DNA of 64,000 bases, from NCBI GenBank assembly GCA_903893545.1, contig CAITMJ010000009.1, forward strand, positions 62,001 through 126,000, written 5' to 3'. Source of the DNA: an uncultured Chlamydiae bacterium. GTDB lineage: Bacteria; Chlamydiota; Chlamydiia; Chlamydiales; SM23-39. Below are positions 34,119 through 44,182 of the stretch, piece by piece. How positions within the stretch are numbered: the stretch's first letter is position 1; every line of letters begins with the position of its first letter. Under the pieces are notes generated by a model. That model made no database searches, was not told where the DNA came from, and worked only from the letters and a program-made list of their open reading frames with translations. The position numbers were made by a program, and so were the translations under genes.

Positions 34119-36464
34119 TCATCGAATAGGCGCCTTGAGATGTTTCTTTGCCAAAAACTTCTGCTGTAAAATACCGAGAACGGTAGAGAACATGAAGTAG
34201 ATGTTAAGCCCCGATGGGAAGTTATAGAACATGACGGCAAAAAGGATAGACATCATCGATCCCATCATCTTCTGCTGTTTTTCTGCATCGGTGAGCTGGC
34301 TTAGATCTTTCGGTGTTTTTTGCGTCATCTTGCCTTGGATGAACATCACAAGACCGGTAAGGATTGGAAGCAAATGAAATTCGTTTCCAATAACCCAGAA
34401 GTGTTGACCCCAGCTAAAGACGACATCAGGAGCGGCTAGATCGTCGATCCATCCCGGGATAAAGGGAGCTCCGCGCAATGGAAAGCTCGACTTTAGCATG
34501 TAGAACATGCCGATTAAAAAGGGCATTTGAAGGAGCATTGGAAGGCATCCACTAAAGGGATTGACGCCGGCTTCTTTATAGAGGGCCATCACTTCCATCT
34601 GCGCCCGTTTCGGATCTTTTTTGTACTTTTCTTGCACAACTTTTACGCGAGGAGCGACTTCCTGCATTTTTAGCGTAGAGCGGATGGACCAATTGTTGAG
34701 CGGATACATCATTGCGCGTAGCGCAATCGTCAGAAGGATGATGGAGGCGGCCCAGCTTCTTGTCACTGCGAAGAAGACTTGCATGAGGAAGAAGAGGAAT
34801 TTAGAAAATGGCTGCGAAATGAAGGAAAACCATCCTTGAATCGAAATAGCAAGGGCATATTCCGGGCTGTAATGGGTCTCTGGGTTTTCATAGAGGTTGT
34901 CGAGGTCTTTTAAAAGAGACTCATCGTAGGGGCCTGCAAAGACGCGAAATGTTTGTTTTCCGGAAGCTAGTGGAAGGAGCGTTGCATAGCCAGGGTAATT
35001 CGCTGCTGGATAGAGTTGGTAAGCAGGGTCGATAAGGGTAAGACGGGTTGGGAGGTCGTTGATTTTCATCGTCTGATAACCAGAGCCGATCTTGGAGAGG
35101 GGATCGAGGATGAGGCCTAAAAAGCCGTTGCAATTAGAGATCCAATAAGGGCTGATGCTCGAGTTGATAATGGGGCTGTCTTTGGGCAGTTTGAGTTCTT
35201 CCACATCGGCGCTGCCATTGGTTTTGATTTGGTATTTGAGCTGTGGGGCGTACGAGCCTCCTACGAGTTCCACATCGGGAACGCCGGAGGTGAGCCAAAG
35301 GCCGTTTGCTTCGCCGTCAACAGAGATTTCAAGGTTGAGACAGTAGGGACCTTTTTCAGATAAGGTGTATGTTTTTGCAATGCGGCGGCGTCCACTGGAA
35401 GCTTCAAAGCGGATGCTTTTTGCATTGAAGTCGGTCACTTTGAAGTTAACGCTTGCGATGTCGTCGTCAGCGCTTACGATATTGAGCGCGTAGCTAGAGG
35501 GGGAGGCTTGATTGTTTTTCGTCGTGCCATCGGCATTGAGGATCGATCTTCGAAGAAGTGGGTAATAGCCTCCTTGCGAGCCTTGTGTTTGCAGACCTTC
35601 TGGAGTGTAGTAAGGATGAAGAGGGAAACGGGCGTTTTGCGGGGAGGTCGCTAAAATCTTCCGATCGATATCGAGTTCTTTGACGATGCTTTTTGGATTT
35701 TTTGCAGTTTGAAACGGAAGGTTGATCTCTGCAATGCTTCCCCCTTTTGTAGAAAATACGAGCTGCTGAATCTCATTTTCGAGGACGTAAAAAGATTCGG
35801 AGGAGTCAGAAGGAGGAGAGAGGGCAACAGAGGCTTGGAAAACGAGTTCTTGGAGCCGGTCAAAGTCTCGGAGTTCTCGGATTTTTTTCAAAGAGGGCTC
35901 ATACACTCCGACAGGAGAGTAGCCAATGGAACTTTTGACAAAGGCGATGGCTGATTGGCTGGGCGTAGAATAGGGGAAAATGAGGTCGTTGCCGCGTTGT
36001 TCTGCGACGGTGATTTTTAAGTCGGAGAGGCAGAGCAATTGAACTTCTGTAAACTGATCGGTGCGAAGAGCTGGCAGTTCAATTTGCTTGGCATTTGGCT
36101 TTTGATAGAGGATCGGATCTCCCTGGCGTCCTTGTGCTGCTAGAGTAAGGGCATCGCCTTCGGCAAAAAGAATGGCAGGCAAAGTGTTTTTCCAGGCAAG
36201 GGTCAAGAAAAGGTCGTCGATTTGAAGGGCTGTTGCCGCTTTTTCGCTCTTGTCTGTGAAAAGGTCGATCACAGGGAGGTCGCTTAAAAGCGCTGTGCGG
36301 GAAAGGCGTTCTTTTTCGAGGCGCTCGAATTTTTCTTGCCGCTCAATGGCGATCTTCGTTTCTTTATCGGCTATGGTTTGATTTTGCTGCGTTCCAAAGA
36401 AGGCATGAACGCAAAAATAGGCGGTAGAAACGCAGAGAATAAAAAGAATCGAACGCTTGTCCAT
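34119..36464 (-). CDS. yidC: Membrane protein insertase YidC (long chlamydial form)
   Basis: The 781-residue protein has an N-terminal membrane helix, a very large periplasmic domain (about 30-540) and a C-terminal five-helix core. The core has ALRAMMYPLNNWSIRS, the positively charged loop with MQEVAPRVKVVQEKYKKDPKRAQ, GCLPMLLQMPFLIGMFYML and NFPSGLNIYFMFSTVLGILQQ. It inserts and folds inner-membrane proteins with or without SecYEG. It is longer than E. coli YidC (548), as is usual in chlamydiae, the excess lying in the periplasmic part. dnaA follows in the same direction. Confidence 0.94.
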   Translation of the reverse strand: MDKRSILFILCVSTAYFCVHAFFGTQQNQTIADKETKIAIERQEKFERLEKERLSRTALLSDLPVIDLFTDKSEKAATALQIDDLFLTLAWKNTLPAILFAEGDALTLAAQGRQGDPILYQKPNAKQIELPALRTDQFTEVQLLCLSDLKITVAEQRGNDLIFPYSTPSQSAIAFVKSSIGYSPVGVYEPSLKKIRELRDFDRLQELVFQASVALSPPSDSSESFYVLENEIQQLVFSTKGGSIAEINLPFQTAKNPKSIVKELDIDRKILATSPQNARFPLHPYYTPEGLQTQGSQGGYYPLLRRSILNADGTTKNNQASPSSYALNIVSADDDIASVNFKVTDFNAKSIRFEASSGRRRIAKTYTLSEKGPYCLNLEISVDGEANGLWLTSGVPDVELVGGSYAPQLKYQIKTNGSADVEELKLPKDSPIINSSISPYWISNCNGFLGLILDPLSKIGSGYQTMKINDLPTRLTLIDPAYQLYPAANYPGYATLLPLASGKQTFRVFAGPYDESLLKDLDNLYENPETHYSPEYALAISIQGWFSFISQPFSKFLFFLMQVFFAVTRSWAASIILLTIALRAMMYPLNNWSIRSTLKMQEVAPRVKVVQEKYKKDPKRAQMEVMALYKEAGVNPFSGCLPMLLQMPFLIGMFYMLKSSFPLRGAPFIPGWIDDLAAPDVVFSWGQHFWVIGNEFHLLPILTGLVMFIQGKMTQKTPKDLSQLTDAEKQQKMMGSMMSILFAVMFYNFPSGLNIYFMFSTVLGILQQKFLAKKHLKAPIR

Positions 36465-36513
36465 TGGGTACCTGTATCACTGTAAGGTACCTAGCTTAGC
36501 AAAGAGGGGCGTT

Positions 36514-37596
36514 CTAAGCAACGTTGGATGTAGGACGGGAGACTTGCTGATCCCAAGCGTAGATTCTCTCAAGAGTTTCTTGGAGAACTGGGGTAGCGTC
36601 GTTGTGATGGATATCTTCAAGAAGGCGAAATTCTTTATTTTCTTCAATTTCCAACTCCCAAAGGGGTTTCATCAGCGATGTTTCATAGGGAATAACTTCG
36701 TCTTCTTCACCTTGGATAATAATTTCCCGAATGTTTAAATTTTGTAATTTTTGAGAAGATTTCACATTATCCATTTCGCAAGAAGCCCAATGGACGAGAT
36801 TTTCTGTAAAGTTTTTACAAAAACATTCTCTGAATAAATGAGCTGCTAATGTGCTGATACGGCTAAAGGTCATTTGGCGAACGACAAGGTATTTGCTAGT
36901 GTCTTCGGGAAAGTCGTGCTGTAAAATCGCCTCTCCAATGGCGCCGCCGCCAATAGAATATCCGGCTAAGATAATTTTTTCTGCTTGTAGAGTTTCTTCA
37001 AGAAAACGGATTGCAGTTTCTTGAGACTCTCCCATTGTTTTTGGAGTTGCAAAGCCTTGGCTTCTTCCAACGCCTGGATAATTGACAAGGAGAAGGTTAT
37101 AACCGGTCTCTTTGTAGTTTTCTGCAAAGCCATAAGCGTCTTCAATAGGCTGGCAATTTCCCAGCGCCTGTAAGGCCCATTTTTTATTTTTGATAGTTGA
37201 GCTATGTCCAATCAAAAGACCGCTCAATGGAACGCCATCTCTTTCGAGTTTGATGTGTCGAACGATGAAACCTTTGTCTTGCAGATTTTTTGCAAAATCG
37301 CATCGCGCTGCATCTAGAGGTTGTGTTTGGAACGGCTTGTGTGCAAATGTTTTTACAAACCAACTTTGCGCAGGGCATATTGCAGTCATGGCTAGTCGCT
37401 GAACGCACCATCGGATTCCTTCATAGAGGCCCCAAGGGATAATAATTATTTTTAGAATCAGTAGACTGATGGATTTTGCGGTGTCCACCCAGGTTTTGGT
37501 CGTGATGGAAAAGTCGGTTTCTTTTCGTTCCTTGCATTCTTCGGGAGTAGAGTTAATAAAAAATTGATTATATAGAGGATTTGAAACTGAAGTCAT
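36514..37596 (-). CDS. Alpha/beta-hydrolase family protein with N-terminal membrane helix
   Basis: The 360-residue protein has a hydrophobic segment SISLLILKIIIIPWGLYEGI (about 39-58). The hydrolase core has LLVNYPGVGRSQG, the nucleophile elbow GYSIGG, a possible acid in IIQGEEDEVIPYE and a histidine in LEDIHHNDATP. It probably is a membrane-tethered esterase, thioesterase or peptidase. Related long hydrolases occur in chlamydiae and Legionella. It lies alone between yidC and the TPR gene, all on the minus strand. Confidence 0.7.
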   Translation of the reverse strand: MTSVSNPLYNQFFINSTPEECKERKETDFSITTKTWVDTAKSISLLILKIIIIPWGLYEGIRWCVQRLAMTAICPAQSWFVKTFAHKPFQTQPLDAARCDFAKNLQDKGFIVRHIKLERDGVPLSGLLIGHSSTIKNKKWALQALGNCQPIEDAYGFAENYKETGYNLLLVNYPGVGRSQGFATPKTMGESQETAIRFLEETLQAEKIILAGYSIGGGAIGEAILQHDFPEDTSKYLVVRQMTFSRISTLAAHLFRECFCKNFTENLVHWASCEMDNVKSSQKLQNLNIREIIIQGEEDEVIPYETSLMKPLWELEIEENKEFRLLEDIHHNDATPVLQETLERIYAWDQQVSRPTSNVA

Positions 37597-37644
37597 AATT
37601 TCTTCCTTTTTTGGGATAATTATAACTCAAAGAAGAATTAAAGG

Positions 37645-39720
37645 CTATTGTTCTCTGGACTGAAACTTGGCCTCGAGGTCCGTGAGGAACTGGGCAAAGA
37701 GGTCGGTGTTGCGGAGGTTTTCTAGCCAGTCGTCTTCGAGGAGCTCGTCGAGGGTGGGAAGAGCGCGAGCGGAGAGGGCTTGGCGGATGAGATCCATGGC
37801 TTCGTGGGTGCGGCCGAGGATGGAGTGGAGGCAGGCGAGGTGGTAGTGGGCCTGCGGGTTGCCGAGCTGACCGGCGCGGGAGATTTTTTGCTCGGCGTCG
37901 AGATAGAGTTGATCCATGAACTCGAGATCGATGGTGTGGTGGGCGAGGTGGATGAGGCAAAGACCCCATTCGATCCAGAGCTTATCGTTTTCTTCTTCTT
38001 GGCGAGCGGCGAGGCGGAAATGATTGAGGGCATGTCTGTAATATTCAGGCTCTCCAACGGTATGGGCCATTTGGGTGTAGGACATGGCCATTTGGAGGTG
38101 GAGTTTTGGGTAATCGGGGTCGATGAGTAGGACGTGGGAGAAGATTTCAATGGCGCGGGCAAAGTCTTTTTCTTCGCCTGTATATTCTCCGAGCCAGTCT
38201 AATGCGAGGCCATATTCGAAGATCCATTCGGGATGGTTAAGAAGTGCTCCGCGATTGTTTTGTAGGAGCGATTCGAAAAGGGTGATGGATTGTTCAAGAG
38301 CGGCCATGTCGTCGATCGCTTCGCTATAGTGAAGATAGGCGCAGGCGGTATCGAATGTAAGAGCGGGGCAGGAGGGTTTGAGGTCCATGGCTTTTGAAAG
38401 GAAGCGGGGAGCTCGTTCAATCATCGCCTCGTCGTCGGTCAGGTCAGCGGCTTGTTTGTGGGCGCGACCGAGGGCGTGCCAGATTTCAGCGTTTGTTCGG
38501 TCGAGCGAGAGGCCGTATTGCAACTTTTCAATGGCCAGATCGTCGTACTCGGGATCGGAAAAATAGGAGGCGAAGGCCATGAGGCATGTTCCATAGGCGT
38601 GCCAGAGATCGGGATCGTCAGGAGTTTGATCGGTTGCCTTGATGATTTTTTGCTCAGCTTCGATCAATAGATCGAGGCGGTTTACAGTTTTGCCGAGGTG
38701 TGAGAGCGATTCGACCCACTGGCCGGTGATGTCGGAGTTGTCTGGATTTAGCGAAGCGGCGCGGGCGCATTTTTCAATGCTGGAGATGAGGTATTTGACG
38801 TTTTTATTGAGGCGACCTGTTTCACCGAGAAGTTGTGCCCAGCTAAGCCAAACGTCGGCGTCTTTGGGCGCTAATTTGGCCGCTTTGGCGTAGCAGTCAG
38901 ATCCTTTGGTGGCATATCTTTCGTCCATCGAGTTGATGTAGAGAAGAGAATAGGTATCTGCCAGGGCGTTCCATCCATCGAAATAGTTGGGCATGTTTTC
39001 GATGGCGTGTTGCAGATATTCAACCGCTTTTAAAAAGAGGCGGTCGTCATTGATTAAAAGGCCGAGTTGTAGGTAGGCGTTTCCAAAATCGTTCCAAAAT
39101 TCCGCTTGAGGACTAGACTCGTATTGAAGGGAGGATTGGAATGCTTGAATTGCGAGGTGAAAGTCGAGCGCTTCTCCAGAGTGGGTTGCGATCTCTGCCC
39201 AAGCAATGCCAAAATCCCAATAAAGTTCTGCTAGGATTTCGTGGGGTTTTCCTTGCGCAAGGGAAATCGCGCGCTGGTATTTGTCTCTTGCTTCGAGATG
39301 AAAGTGATGTTCTTCATGAAATCTGCCGAGTTGAAGAAGGACGTTGCCCCATGCGATATAGGCGTCGAAAAAGTGGGGGTCTAGCTGCGTTGCGACTTTG
39401 AAGTGCTTGGAGGCGAGGAGGAGGGCTTTTTCTTTCCCGTCTTCAGAGCCATATTCAAAAAAGGAGAGGCCCTGGCGATACCAGATGAGGGCGTTTTGCG
39501 GATCGAGCTGCGAGGCAGTTTCAAAAAGAGAAAGAGCGCCCAAATTACCGCGTAGCAGGGAGAGCTCTCCCTGAGCGAGATTTTGGAGTGCCAATTCTTT
39601 TTTTTGCTCTTCGCTGAGGTGGTTCCAAGAGATTTTTTCTGCCTGCGGAAGGGAGGGCAAGGCTTTTCTCGGGAAGAAGCGGTGAAAGATGCGGCGGAGA
39701 GACAGAGTTTCTAGGGTCAT
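37645..39720 (-). CDS. Large tetratricopeptide-repeat protein
   Basis: After a basic N-terminus the 691-residue protein is almost entirely TPR-like units (ALIWYRQGLSFFEYG, AYIAWGNVLLQLGRF, DVWLSWAQLLGETGRL, DLWHAYGTCLMAFASYF, EIWHALGRAHKQAADL and others, about 14). No signal peptide, enzyme domain or membrane helix is seen, so it should be a cytoplasmic or secreted scaffold. A good TATAAT box lies 35 bp upstream of the ATG. The gene is the first after the menaquinone operon on the same strand but appears to have its own promoter. Confidence 0.8.
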   Translation of the reverse strand: MTLETLSLRRIFHRFFPRKALPSLPQAEKISWNHLSEEQKKELALQNLAQGELSLLRGNLGALSLFETASQLDPQNALIWYRQGLSFFEYGSEDGKEKALLLASKHFKVATQLDPHFFDAYIAWGNVLLQLGRFHEEHHFHLEARDKYQRAISLAQGKPHEILAELYWDFGIAWAEIATHSGEALDFHLAIQAFQSSLQYESSPQAEFWNDFGNAYLQLGLLINDDRLFLKAVEYLQHAIENMPNYFDGWNALADTYSLLYINSMDERYATKGSDCYAKAAKLAPKDADVWLSWAQLLGETGRLNKNVKYLISSIEKCARAASLNPDNSDITGQWVESLSHLGKTVNRLDLLIEAEQKIIKATDQTPDDPDLWHAYGTCLMAFASYFSDPEYDDLAIEKLQYGLSLDRTNAEIWHALGRAHKQAADLTDDEAMIERAPRFLSKAMDLKPSCPALTFDTACAYLHYSEAIDDMAALEQSITLFESLLQNNRGALLNHPEWIFEYGLALDWLGEYTGEEKDFARAIEIFSHVLLIDPDYPKLHLQMAMSYTQMAHTVGEPEYYRHALNHFRLAARQEEENDKLWIEWGLCLIHLAHHTIDLEFMDQLYLDAEQKISRAGQLGNPQAHYHLACLHSILGRTHEAMDLIRQALSARALPTLDELLEDDWLENLRNTDLFAQFLTDLEAKFQSREQ

Positions 39721-39754
39721 GTTTTATGCTCTTTCTACTACGAAGAAAGGGCGG

Positions 39755-39760
39755 ATTATA
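39755..39760 (-). promoter_or_regulatory. Candidate -10 box of the TPR gene
   Basis: On the minus strand a perfect TATAAT lies 35 bp before the start codon, preceded by a run of nine A. The -35 region (TGTGCA at 17 bp) is weak. Sequence resemblance only. Confidence 0.4.
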
Positions 39761-39820
39761 GAGAACCGCTTTTTTTTTGCACAGCACTGCTCTGAATTCA
39801 CTGAATCTAAGAATTTTACT

Positions 39821-41008
39821 TCAGAAAAAATAGAGTTTTTTGCGAGAAATCTTAAGATTATTCTGAGGAATTTGATCGAGGTCGAGGAAGTGGATGGGGA
39901 TTTTGAATTTTGGAAGGTGTTCGGAGAGGGCTTTGGAAAGGGCTTCGGGATCGATGGGGGAGGTTGAGCGGATCCAGGCGATGGGGCGAGCGCCGAATTC
40001 TGGGTCTTCTTTGGGGACGACGATGGCTTCTAAAATCGAGGGGAGCTCTAGGAGTTTTTGCTCGATCTCTTCGGGTTGGATGTTTTCGCCGCCGGAGATA
40101 AAGAGGTTGTCTTTCCTCCCGATGATAGAAAATCCTTTTTTGGGATCGAAGGTGGCAAGATCTTTGGTCGGAAACCATCCTTCTTGTTTTTCGACGGTTT
40201 TTCCGTTGAAGTATCCTTGAAAAAGGCTATCGCCCTTGAGGAAGATTTCTCCGTCTCTCAGCTCAATTTCTTTGCCGGGCAGGGGAAAGCCGTCGGCGAT
40301 AAAAAGAGAGGCAGTTTCTGTGAGCCCATAGGAGGTGATGATGGGGAGGTTTACTGGGATTTTTCCCATCGGAGCTCCGCCGAGAAGAAGGCATTTTAGC
40401 CGCGGATAGGCAGGGCTTGCGCGGTAGAGCTGCGTGGGGACATTAGAGAGGTGGGTCACTTCGCTTCGAGAAGGTTCTAAGATGATTTTTGCTCGCGCAA
40501 GAAGAGCTCGAAAGACGATGCCGAGGCCGCCGACATGAAAGAGGGGGAGCGAGAGGAGCCAGCCATCGCCTCTTTGGAGGTTGCAGCGGATAGCGGCAGG
40601 GGAGGCGCTGGCGAGGAAATTTTCCAGGGTCAAGGAGGCGATTTTTGGGGCGCCAGAAGAGCCGGAGGTAAAGAGGAGAAAAGATGAGGGAGGAAGGGCG
40701 AGTGAAAGTGAGTCGCGTTTTTGCCAGCCGCTTTCTCTAATGAAGAGGGTTGGCGAGAGCAGAGAGAGCTGGCTCTCTAGCTCGGCAGGGGGGAGGCGTA
40801 GGTTGAGTGGGCAGAAGATCGCGCCGATTCGGAGGGAGGCAAAAAGAAGGGCGAGGAATTTCAAGCTAGTGGGAAGGAACACTGCGAGCCGATCGCCTGC
40901 ACGGAGTCCTTGCTTTCCAAGGAAGCGGACCATTTCATCGGTTTTTTCGTCGAGCTCTTTAAAGTTCAGGGGGGCGTCTAGAGCGGCTTCTTTTAAGAGA
41001 CAAGGCAT
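39821..41008 (-). CDS. menE: o-Succinylbenzoate-CoA ligase MenE
   Basis: This ANL-superfamily adenylating enzyme has about 395 residues. Landmarks are LLFTSGSSGAPK (P-loop of acyl-CoA synthetases), ITSYGLTETASLF, FPTKDLATFDPKKGFSIIGRKD and a final PQNNLKISRKKL with the catalytic lysine. It activates o-succinylbenzoate with ATP and CoA. The ATG at 41008 leaves a 16-bp overlap with menC; a GTG at 41047 is the alternative, and neither has a clear ribosome-binding site. It is the last gene of the men operon. Confidence 0.9.
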   Translation of the reverse strand: MPCLLKEAALDAPLNFKELDEKTDEMVRFLGKQGLRAGDRLAVFLPTSLKFLALLFASLRIGAIFCPLNLRLPPAELESQLSLLSPTLFIRESGWQKRDSLSLALPPSSFLLFTSGSSGAPKIASLTLENFLASASPAAIRCNLQRGDGWLLSLPLFHVGGLGIVFRALLARAKIILEPSRSEVTHLSNVPTQLYRASPAYPRLKCLLLGGAPMGKIPVNLPIITSYGLTETASLFIADGFPLPGKEIELRDGEIFLKGDSLFQGYFNGKTVEKQEGWFPTKDLATFDPKKGFSIIGRKDNLFISGGENIQPEEIEQKLLELPSILEAIVVPKEDPEFGARPIAWIRSTSPIDPEALSKALSEHLPKFKIPIHFLDLDQIPQNNLKISRKKLYFF

Positions 41009-41838
41009 AGAGATGGGTGCGTTGGGATGATGGGCGTTTTTTGCCACGAGATAAAGCCGTTGGCGATCACGGGCCTTTTTGGAAGAAGGTCTTCGAGAAG
41101 GTGCGAGTAGGGATCGAGGCCGTGGGGGCGGTGAGGGTTATATTGTAGGCTAAGGCGCGCTAAGTGCAGGATGCCGATCCCACTTTCATAAGCAGAGGAA
41201 AAAATGAGTTCGACGCCGGGGGGCGCTGTGGGGATAGTGCCTAAAATGGTCGGTTTGACAATGAGCGCTTTTAATGTGGGGATTTCCCAGTAAGGGATCG
41301 ATGGGATCGACTCGTCGATGGCGATGGGAAAGCCGGTGAGGTTTGAAAAAGCGAGAAGATCTGAAAATTTGGAGGTGGGCTCTTCGAGGTAAGCAAAATC
41401 GTCAGGAGAAAAGTGAGCGGTAAAAGCGAGGAGGCGATCGAGCGGCCACTGCCGATTGAAATCGAGGCGAAGTTCGAGATGTTTAGGCGTTTGTTTGAGG
41501 AGTTTAAGAGCTTCTTCTAAAGAGAGGTGGCCTAGTTTTAGTTTTAGCGCTTTAAAGCCTTCCCCGTAGTGATTGAGCGCATTCATCGAGAGTTGGAAGG
41601 AAGGGGGCATTGGGTGAAGGGCAGAGTCTAGGGCAAATTGGACCGAGGGAAGTGTCGGAGATGCATCGGGGAAAAAGGGGAGAAGACGAAGAGCTTCTTC
41701 TTTGGCTTCTTCTAATGTTTCTCGACTAAAGCCGGGGAGTGGGGCGATTTCGCCAAACCCGTCGCCGATTTGTAAAATCAGCCCTTCGCGAAAAGCTCCG
41801 CCGAGCATGGGGAGCTTATACTGATACAATTGGTTCAT
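40993..41838 (-). CDS. menC: o-Succinylbenzoate synthase MenC
   Basis: The ATG at 41838 overlaps the menA stop (ATGA). The 281-residue protein is an enolase-superfamily enzyme with a KLKLGH catalytic lysine strand, metal-binding LRLDFNRQW, YLEEPTS and IAIDES, and a distal KPTILG lysine. It dehydrates SHCHC to o-succinylbenzoate. The position between menA and menE in a fully overlapping operon makes the assignment firm despite the divergence usual in this family. Confidence 0.88.
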   Translation of the reverse strand: MNQLYQYKLPMLGGAFREGLILQIGDGFGEIAPLPGFSRETLEEAKEEALRLLPFFPDASPTLPSVQFALDSALHPMPPSFQLSMNALNHYGEGFKALKLKLGHLSLEEALKLLKQTPKHLELRLDFNRQWPLDRLLAFTAHFSPDDFAYLEEPTSKFSDLLAFSNLTGFPIAIDESIPSIPYWEIPTLKALIVKPTILGTIPTAPPGVELIFSSAYESGIGILHLARLSLQYNPHRPHGLDPYSHLLEDLLPKRPVIANGFISWQKTPIIPTHPSLCLVS

Positions 41839-42707
41839 AACTTCGTTACACACTCAAGGATGAAAAAGAAGGTGTAGAAGATGAGGAGTTGCGCAGTTTT
41901 TGCAAAGACAGGAATGAGTTCCTCTCTCGTTTGAAAAACAAAGGCTTTTCGAATGAGGGGAGCGGCTATTGGCAGGATAAGGATTGGAAAGAAAAATCCG
42001 AAGTTGATTGGTAGCAGAGCAGAGAGGAGAATGCAGGCGGTGTATTCAAGAGCGCCGAATTTGCGCCCAAAACGGACGACGAGGGTGTTTTTTTCTACCA
42101 TGCGATCGGTATCGGCGTCGCGGAGGTTATTCATGATTAAGATGGCGACGGAGAGAAGTCCGGAAGGTAAGCTTAAGAAAAAAATCGGCCAAGAGACCGT
42201 ATGTTGCTGGACGAAATAAGTGCCGATGACAGCAACGGGGCCAAAAAAGGTAAGGACTAGAATATCTCCAAATCCAAGGTAGCCGAGCGGTTTAGGTCCA
42301 CCGGTGTAGAGAAGGCCAAAAGCGATCGAGGCAAGAACGAAAAAAAGAGCCCAGATGCCGGCGGAAAAGACGAGTGGAAGGCTGACGATAAAGGCGGCTA
42401 AAAAAAGGCAGAATGAGGCGTTTCGCATCGCGTTTGGCGTGAGCCATCCGCTAGAGACCGCTCTCTCCGGTCCGACTCGATTCTCATCGTCTGCACCTTT
42501 CATAAAGTCGAAGTAGTCGTTGGCGTAGTTTGTTCCGATTTGAAGGAAGAGGGAGAAGAGGAGCGAGCAGCAAAAAAGGGGGATCGATAATGGAGCCGAT
42601 TCTGCGGCGAGAATTGCGCCGATCATGACGGGCGCCATTCCTGCGATGAGTGTTTTTGGACGAGAGGCTAAAACAAAGCTTTTAAGGGCGCTTGGGGAAT
42701 CTGCCAT
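41835..42707 (-). CDS. menA: 1,4-Dihydroxy-2-naphthoate prenyltransferase MenA
   Basis: The 290-residue UbiA-superfamily membrane enzyme has about eight helices and both aspartate-rich motifs: [21 protein letters not shown] region and [17 protein letters not shown]. These bind the Mg-diphosphate of the polyprenyl donor. It prenylates DHNA to demethylmenaquinone at the inner membrane. The start overlaps the end of menB and its stop overlaps menC. Confidence 0.93.
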   Translation of the reverse strand: MADSPSALKSFVLASRPKTLIAGMAPVMIGAILAAESAPLSIPLFCCSLLFSLFLQIGTNYANDYFDFMKGADDENRVGPERAVSSGWLTPNAMRNASFCLFLAAFIVSLPLVFSAGIWALFFVLASIAFGLLYTGGPKPLGYLGFGDILVLTFFGPVAVIGTYFVQQHTVSWPIFFLSLPSGLLSVAILIMNNLRDADTDRMVEKNTLVVRFGRKFGALEYTACILLSALLPINFGFFFPILILPIAAPLIRKAFVFQTREELIPVFAKTAQLLIFYTFFFILECVTKL

Positions 42708-43509
42708 AATTTGGTTTCCTTTTTTCTTGGAAGGCGTTGCGACCTTCTTGTCCTTCTTCAGTCATATAAAAGAGCATTGTCGCATTACCGGCAAGTTCTT
42801 GGAGTCCTGCTTGTCCGTCGCAATCGGCGTTCAAGGCTGACTTTAAGCAGCGGAGGGCAATCGGAGAGTGTTGCAAGATCTCTCTTGCCCACGCAAGGGT
42901 TGTCTCTTCGAGCTCCTCATAAGGGACTACCGCGTTGACTAGGCCCATCGCAAGGGCTTCTTCTGCATTGTATTGGCGGCAGAGAAACCAAATTTCGCGC
43001 GCTTTTTTCTGGCCGACAATGCGAGCGAGATAGCTAGAGCCAAAGCCTCCATCGAAAGAACCGACGCGCGGGCCTACTTGTCCGAAGATGGCATTGTCAG
43101 CGGCAATGGTCAAATCGCAAATGACGTGAAGGACGTGTCCGCCGCCGATGGCAAATCCGGCGACCATGGCGATGACAGGCTTTGGACAGGTTCGAATCTG
43201 GCGCTGAAAGTCGAGGACGTTGAGCCGCTCGACGCCGTGGCCATCTGAATAGCCGGCATCTCCTCGAATCTTTTGATCGCCACCGGAGCAAAAAGCCTCT
43301 TTTCCTTCGCCGGTTAAGAGGATCACGCCGATCGAAGAGTCATTGCGCGCATCTTCTAGCGCGTTGATCATCTCATCGACGGTCAAGGGGCGAAACGCAT
43401 TGCGCACATGGGGGCGATTGATGGTGATTTTAGCAATGCCATCTGTCTTGTGGTATTTGATGTCGGTGTAGGTCTTCACTTCGTTCCACGAAGTGGTTTT
43501 ACAGATCAT
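42682..43509 (-). CDS. menB: 1,4-Dihydroxy-2-naphthoyl-CoA synthase MenB
   Basis: The 275-residue crotonase-fold enzyme has [25 protein letters not shown] (oxyanion), [31 protein letters not shown] and [13 protein letters not shown], which are MenB-specific segments. It closes the second ring from OSB-CoA. I choose the ATG at 43509 over 43524; it overlaps the menH end by 11 bp. Confidence 0.94.
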   Translation of the reverse strand: MICKTTSWNEVKTYTDIKYHKTDGIAKITINRPHVRNAFRPLTVDEMINALEDARNDSSIGVILLTGEGKEAFCSGGDQKIRGDAGYSDGHGVERLNVLDFQRQIRTCPKPVIAMVAGFAIGGGHVLHVICDLTIAADNAIFGQVGPRVGSFDGGFGSSYLARIVGQKKAREIWFLCRQYNAEEALAMGLVNAVVPYEELEETTLAWAREILQHSPIALRCLKSALNADCDGQAGLQELAGNATMLFYMTEEGQEGRNAFQEKRKPNYGRFPKRP

Positions 43510-44182
43510 AAAGTTCCCTTGCAACGGCGTCTGGGTTTTCTAGGTGAATGGCGTGTCCGGCATTGGGGATCACGGTATGGGGAATTGTGCGATAATGCTC
43601 CCGATAGAGAGTATCATACTCGCCCACAAGGAGGCGATTGCTTTGGATTGAGCCTTGTTTTGCAAGGCTAAACTCTAAGAGCGCTCTTGCGAGGCCTTCT
43701 CGGTTTTGCTCTTTTCTCATCGATCGAATATCCATGGTTGAAACGAGTGTTCGAAAGAGGGGCTGATCGTACCATTCTATCAGAAACTCGTCAATTGGGA
43801 TTGTCAGGATTTTCTCGGCAAGAGCTAGGTCTTTTTCTAATCGGTTTTTCTTCTCTTCCTCAGTTTTTAGCCCCAAGTGGGTAGAGAGAAGCGTGAGCGA
43901 GGCGATTTTTTCCGGATGCTTTGCGGCAAATTGCGCAGCGAGTCTTCCTCCCATGGAATAGCCGATGAGATGAAAGGGGGGAAGGTCTGCAAGAGTTTGT
44001 AGCAAAGCGGCGCAAAAATCTTCGGTAAAAGGAGAGTTTCCATGGCCAGGAAGATCGAGAGCAATTGCGTGAAAGGGGAGTTTATCGGCAATCGGCTTCC
44101 AGTCGTTATGATTGCCTAAAAATCCATGCAGAAATACGAATGGGGCGGAGGATGCTTTTTTTAAACAGTAGCGGGCGAGCAT
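43499..44182 (-). CDS. menH: SHCHC synthase MenH
   Basis: The 227-residue alpha/beta hydrolase has [23 protein letters not shown], the serine elbow [13 protein letters not shown] and a late [12 protein letters not shown] histidine, matching MenH of E. coli. It eliminates pyruvate from SEPHCHC to give SHCHC. It overlaps the menD end by 22 bp and the menB start by 11 bp, so translation is coupled. Confidence 0.88.
   Translation of the reverse strand: MLARYCLKKASSAPFVFLHGFLGNHNDWKPIADKLPFHAIALDLPGHGNSPFTEDFCAALLQTLADLPPFHLIGYSMGGRLAAQFAAKHPEKIASLTLLSTHLGLKTEEEKKNRLEKDLALAEKILTIPIDEFLIEWYDQPLFRTLVSTMDIRSMRKEQNREGLARALLEFSLAKQGSIQSNRLLVGEYDTLYREHYRTIPHTVIPNAGHAIHLENPDAVARELYDL

Noticed and set aside
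37568..38162. Long Pro/Arg/Ser-rich minus-strand frames within the TPR gene
   Set aside because: Out-of-frame shadows of the TPR coding sequence with biased composition.
43185..43210. GGTTCGAATC, resembling a tRNA T-loop
   Set aside because: It lies inside menB coding sequence and no cloverleaf can be built around it.
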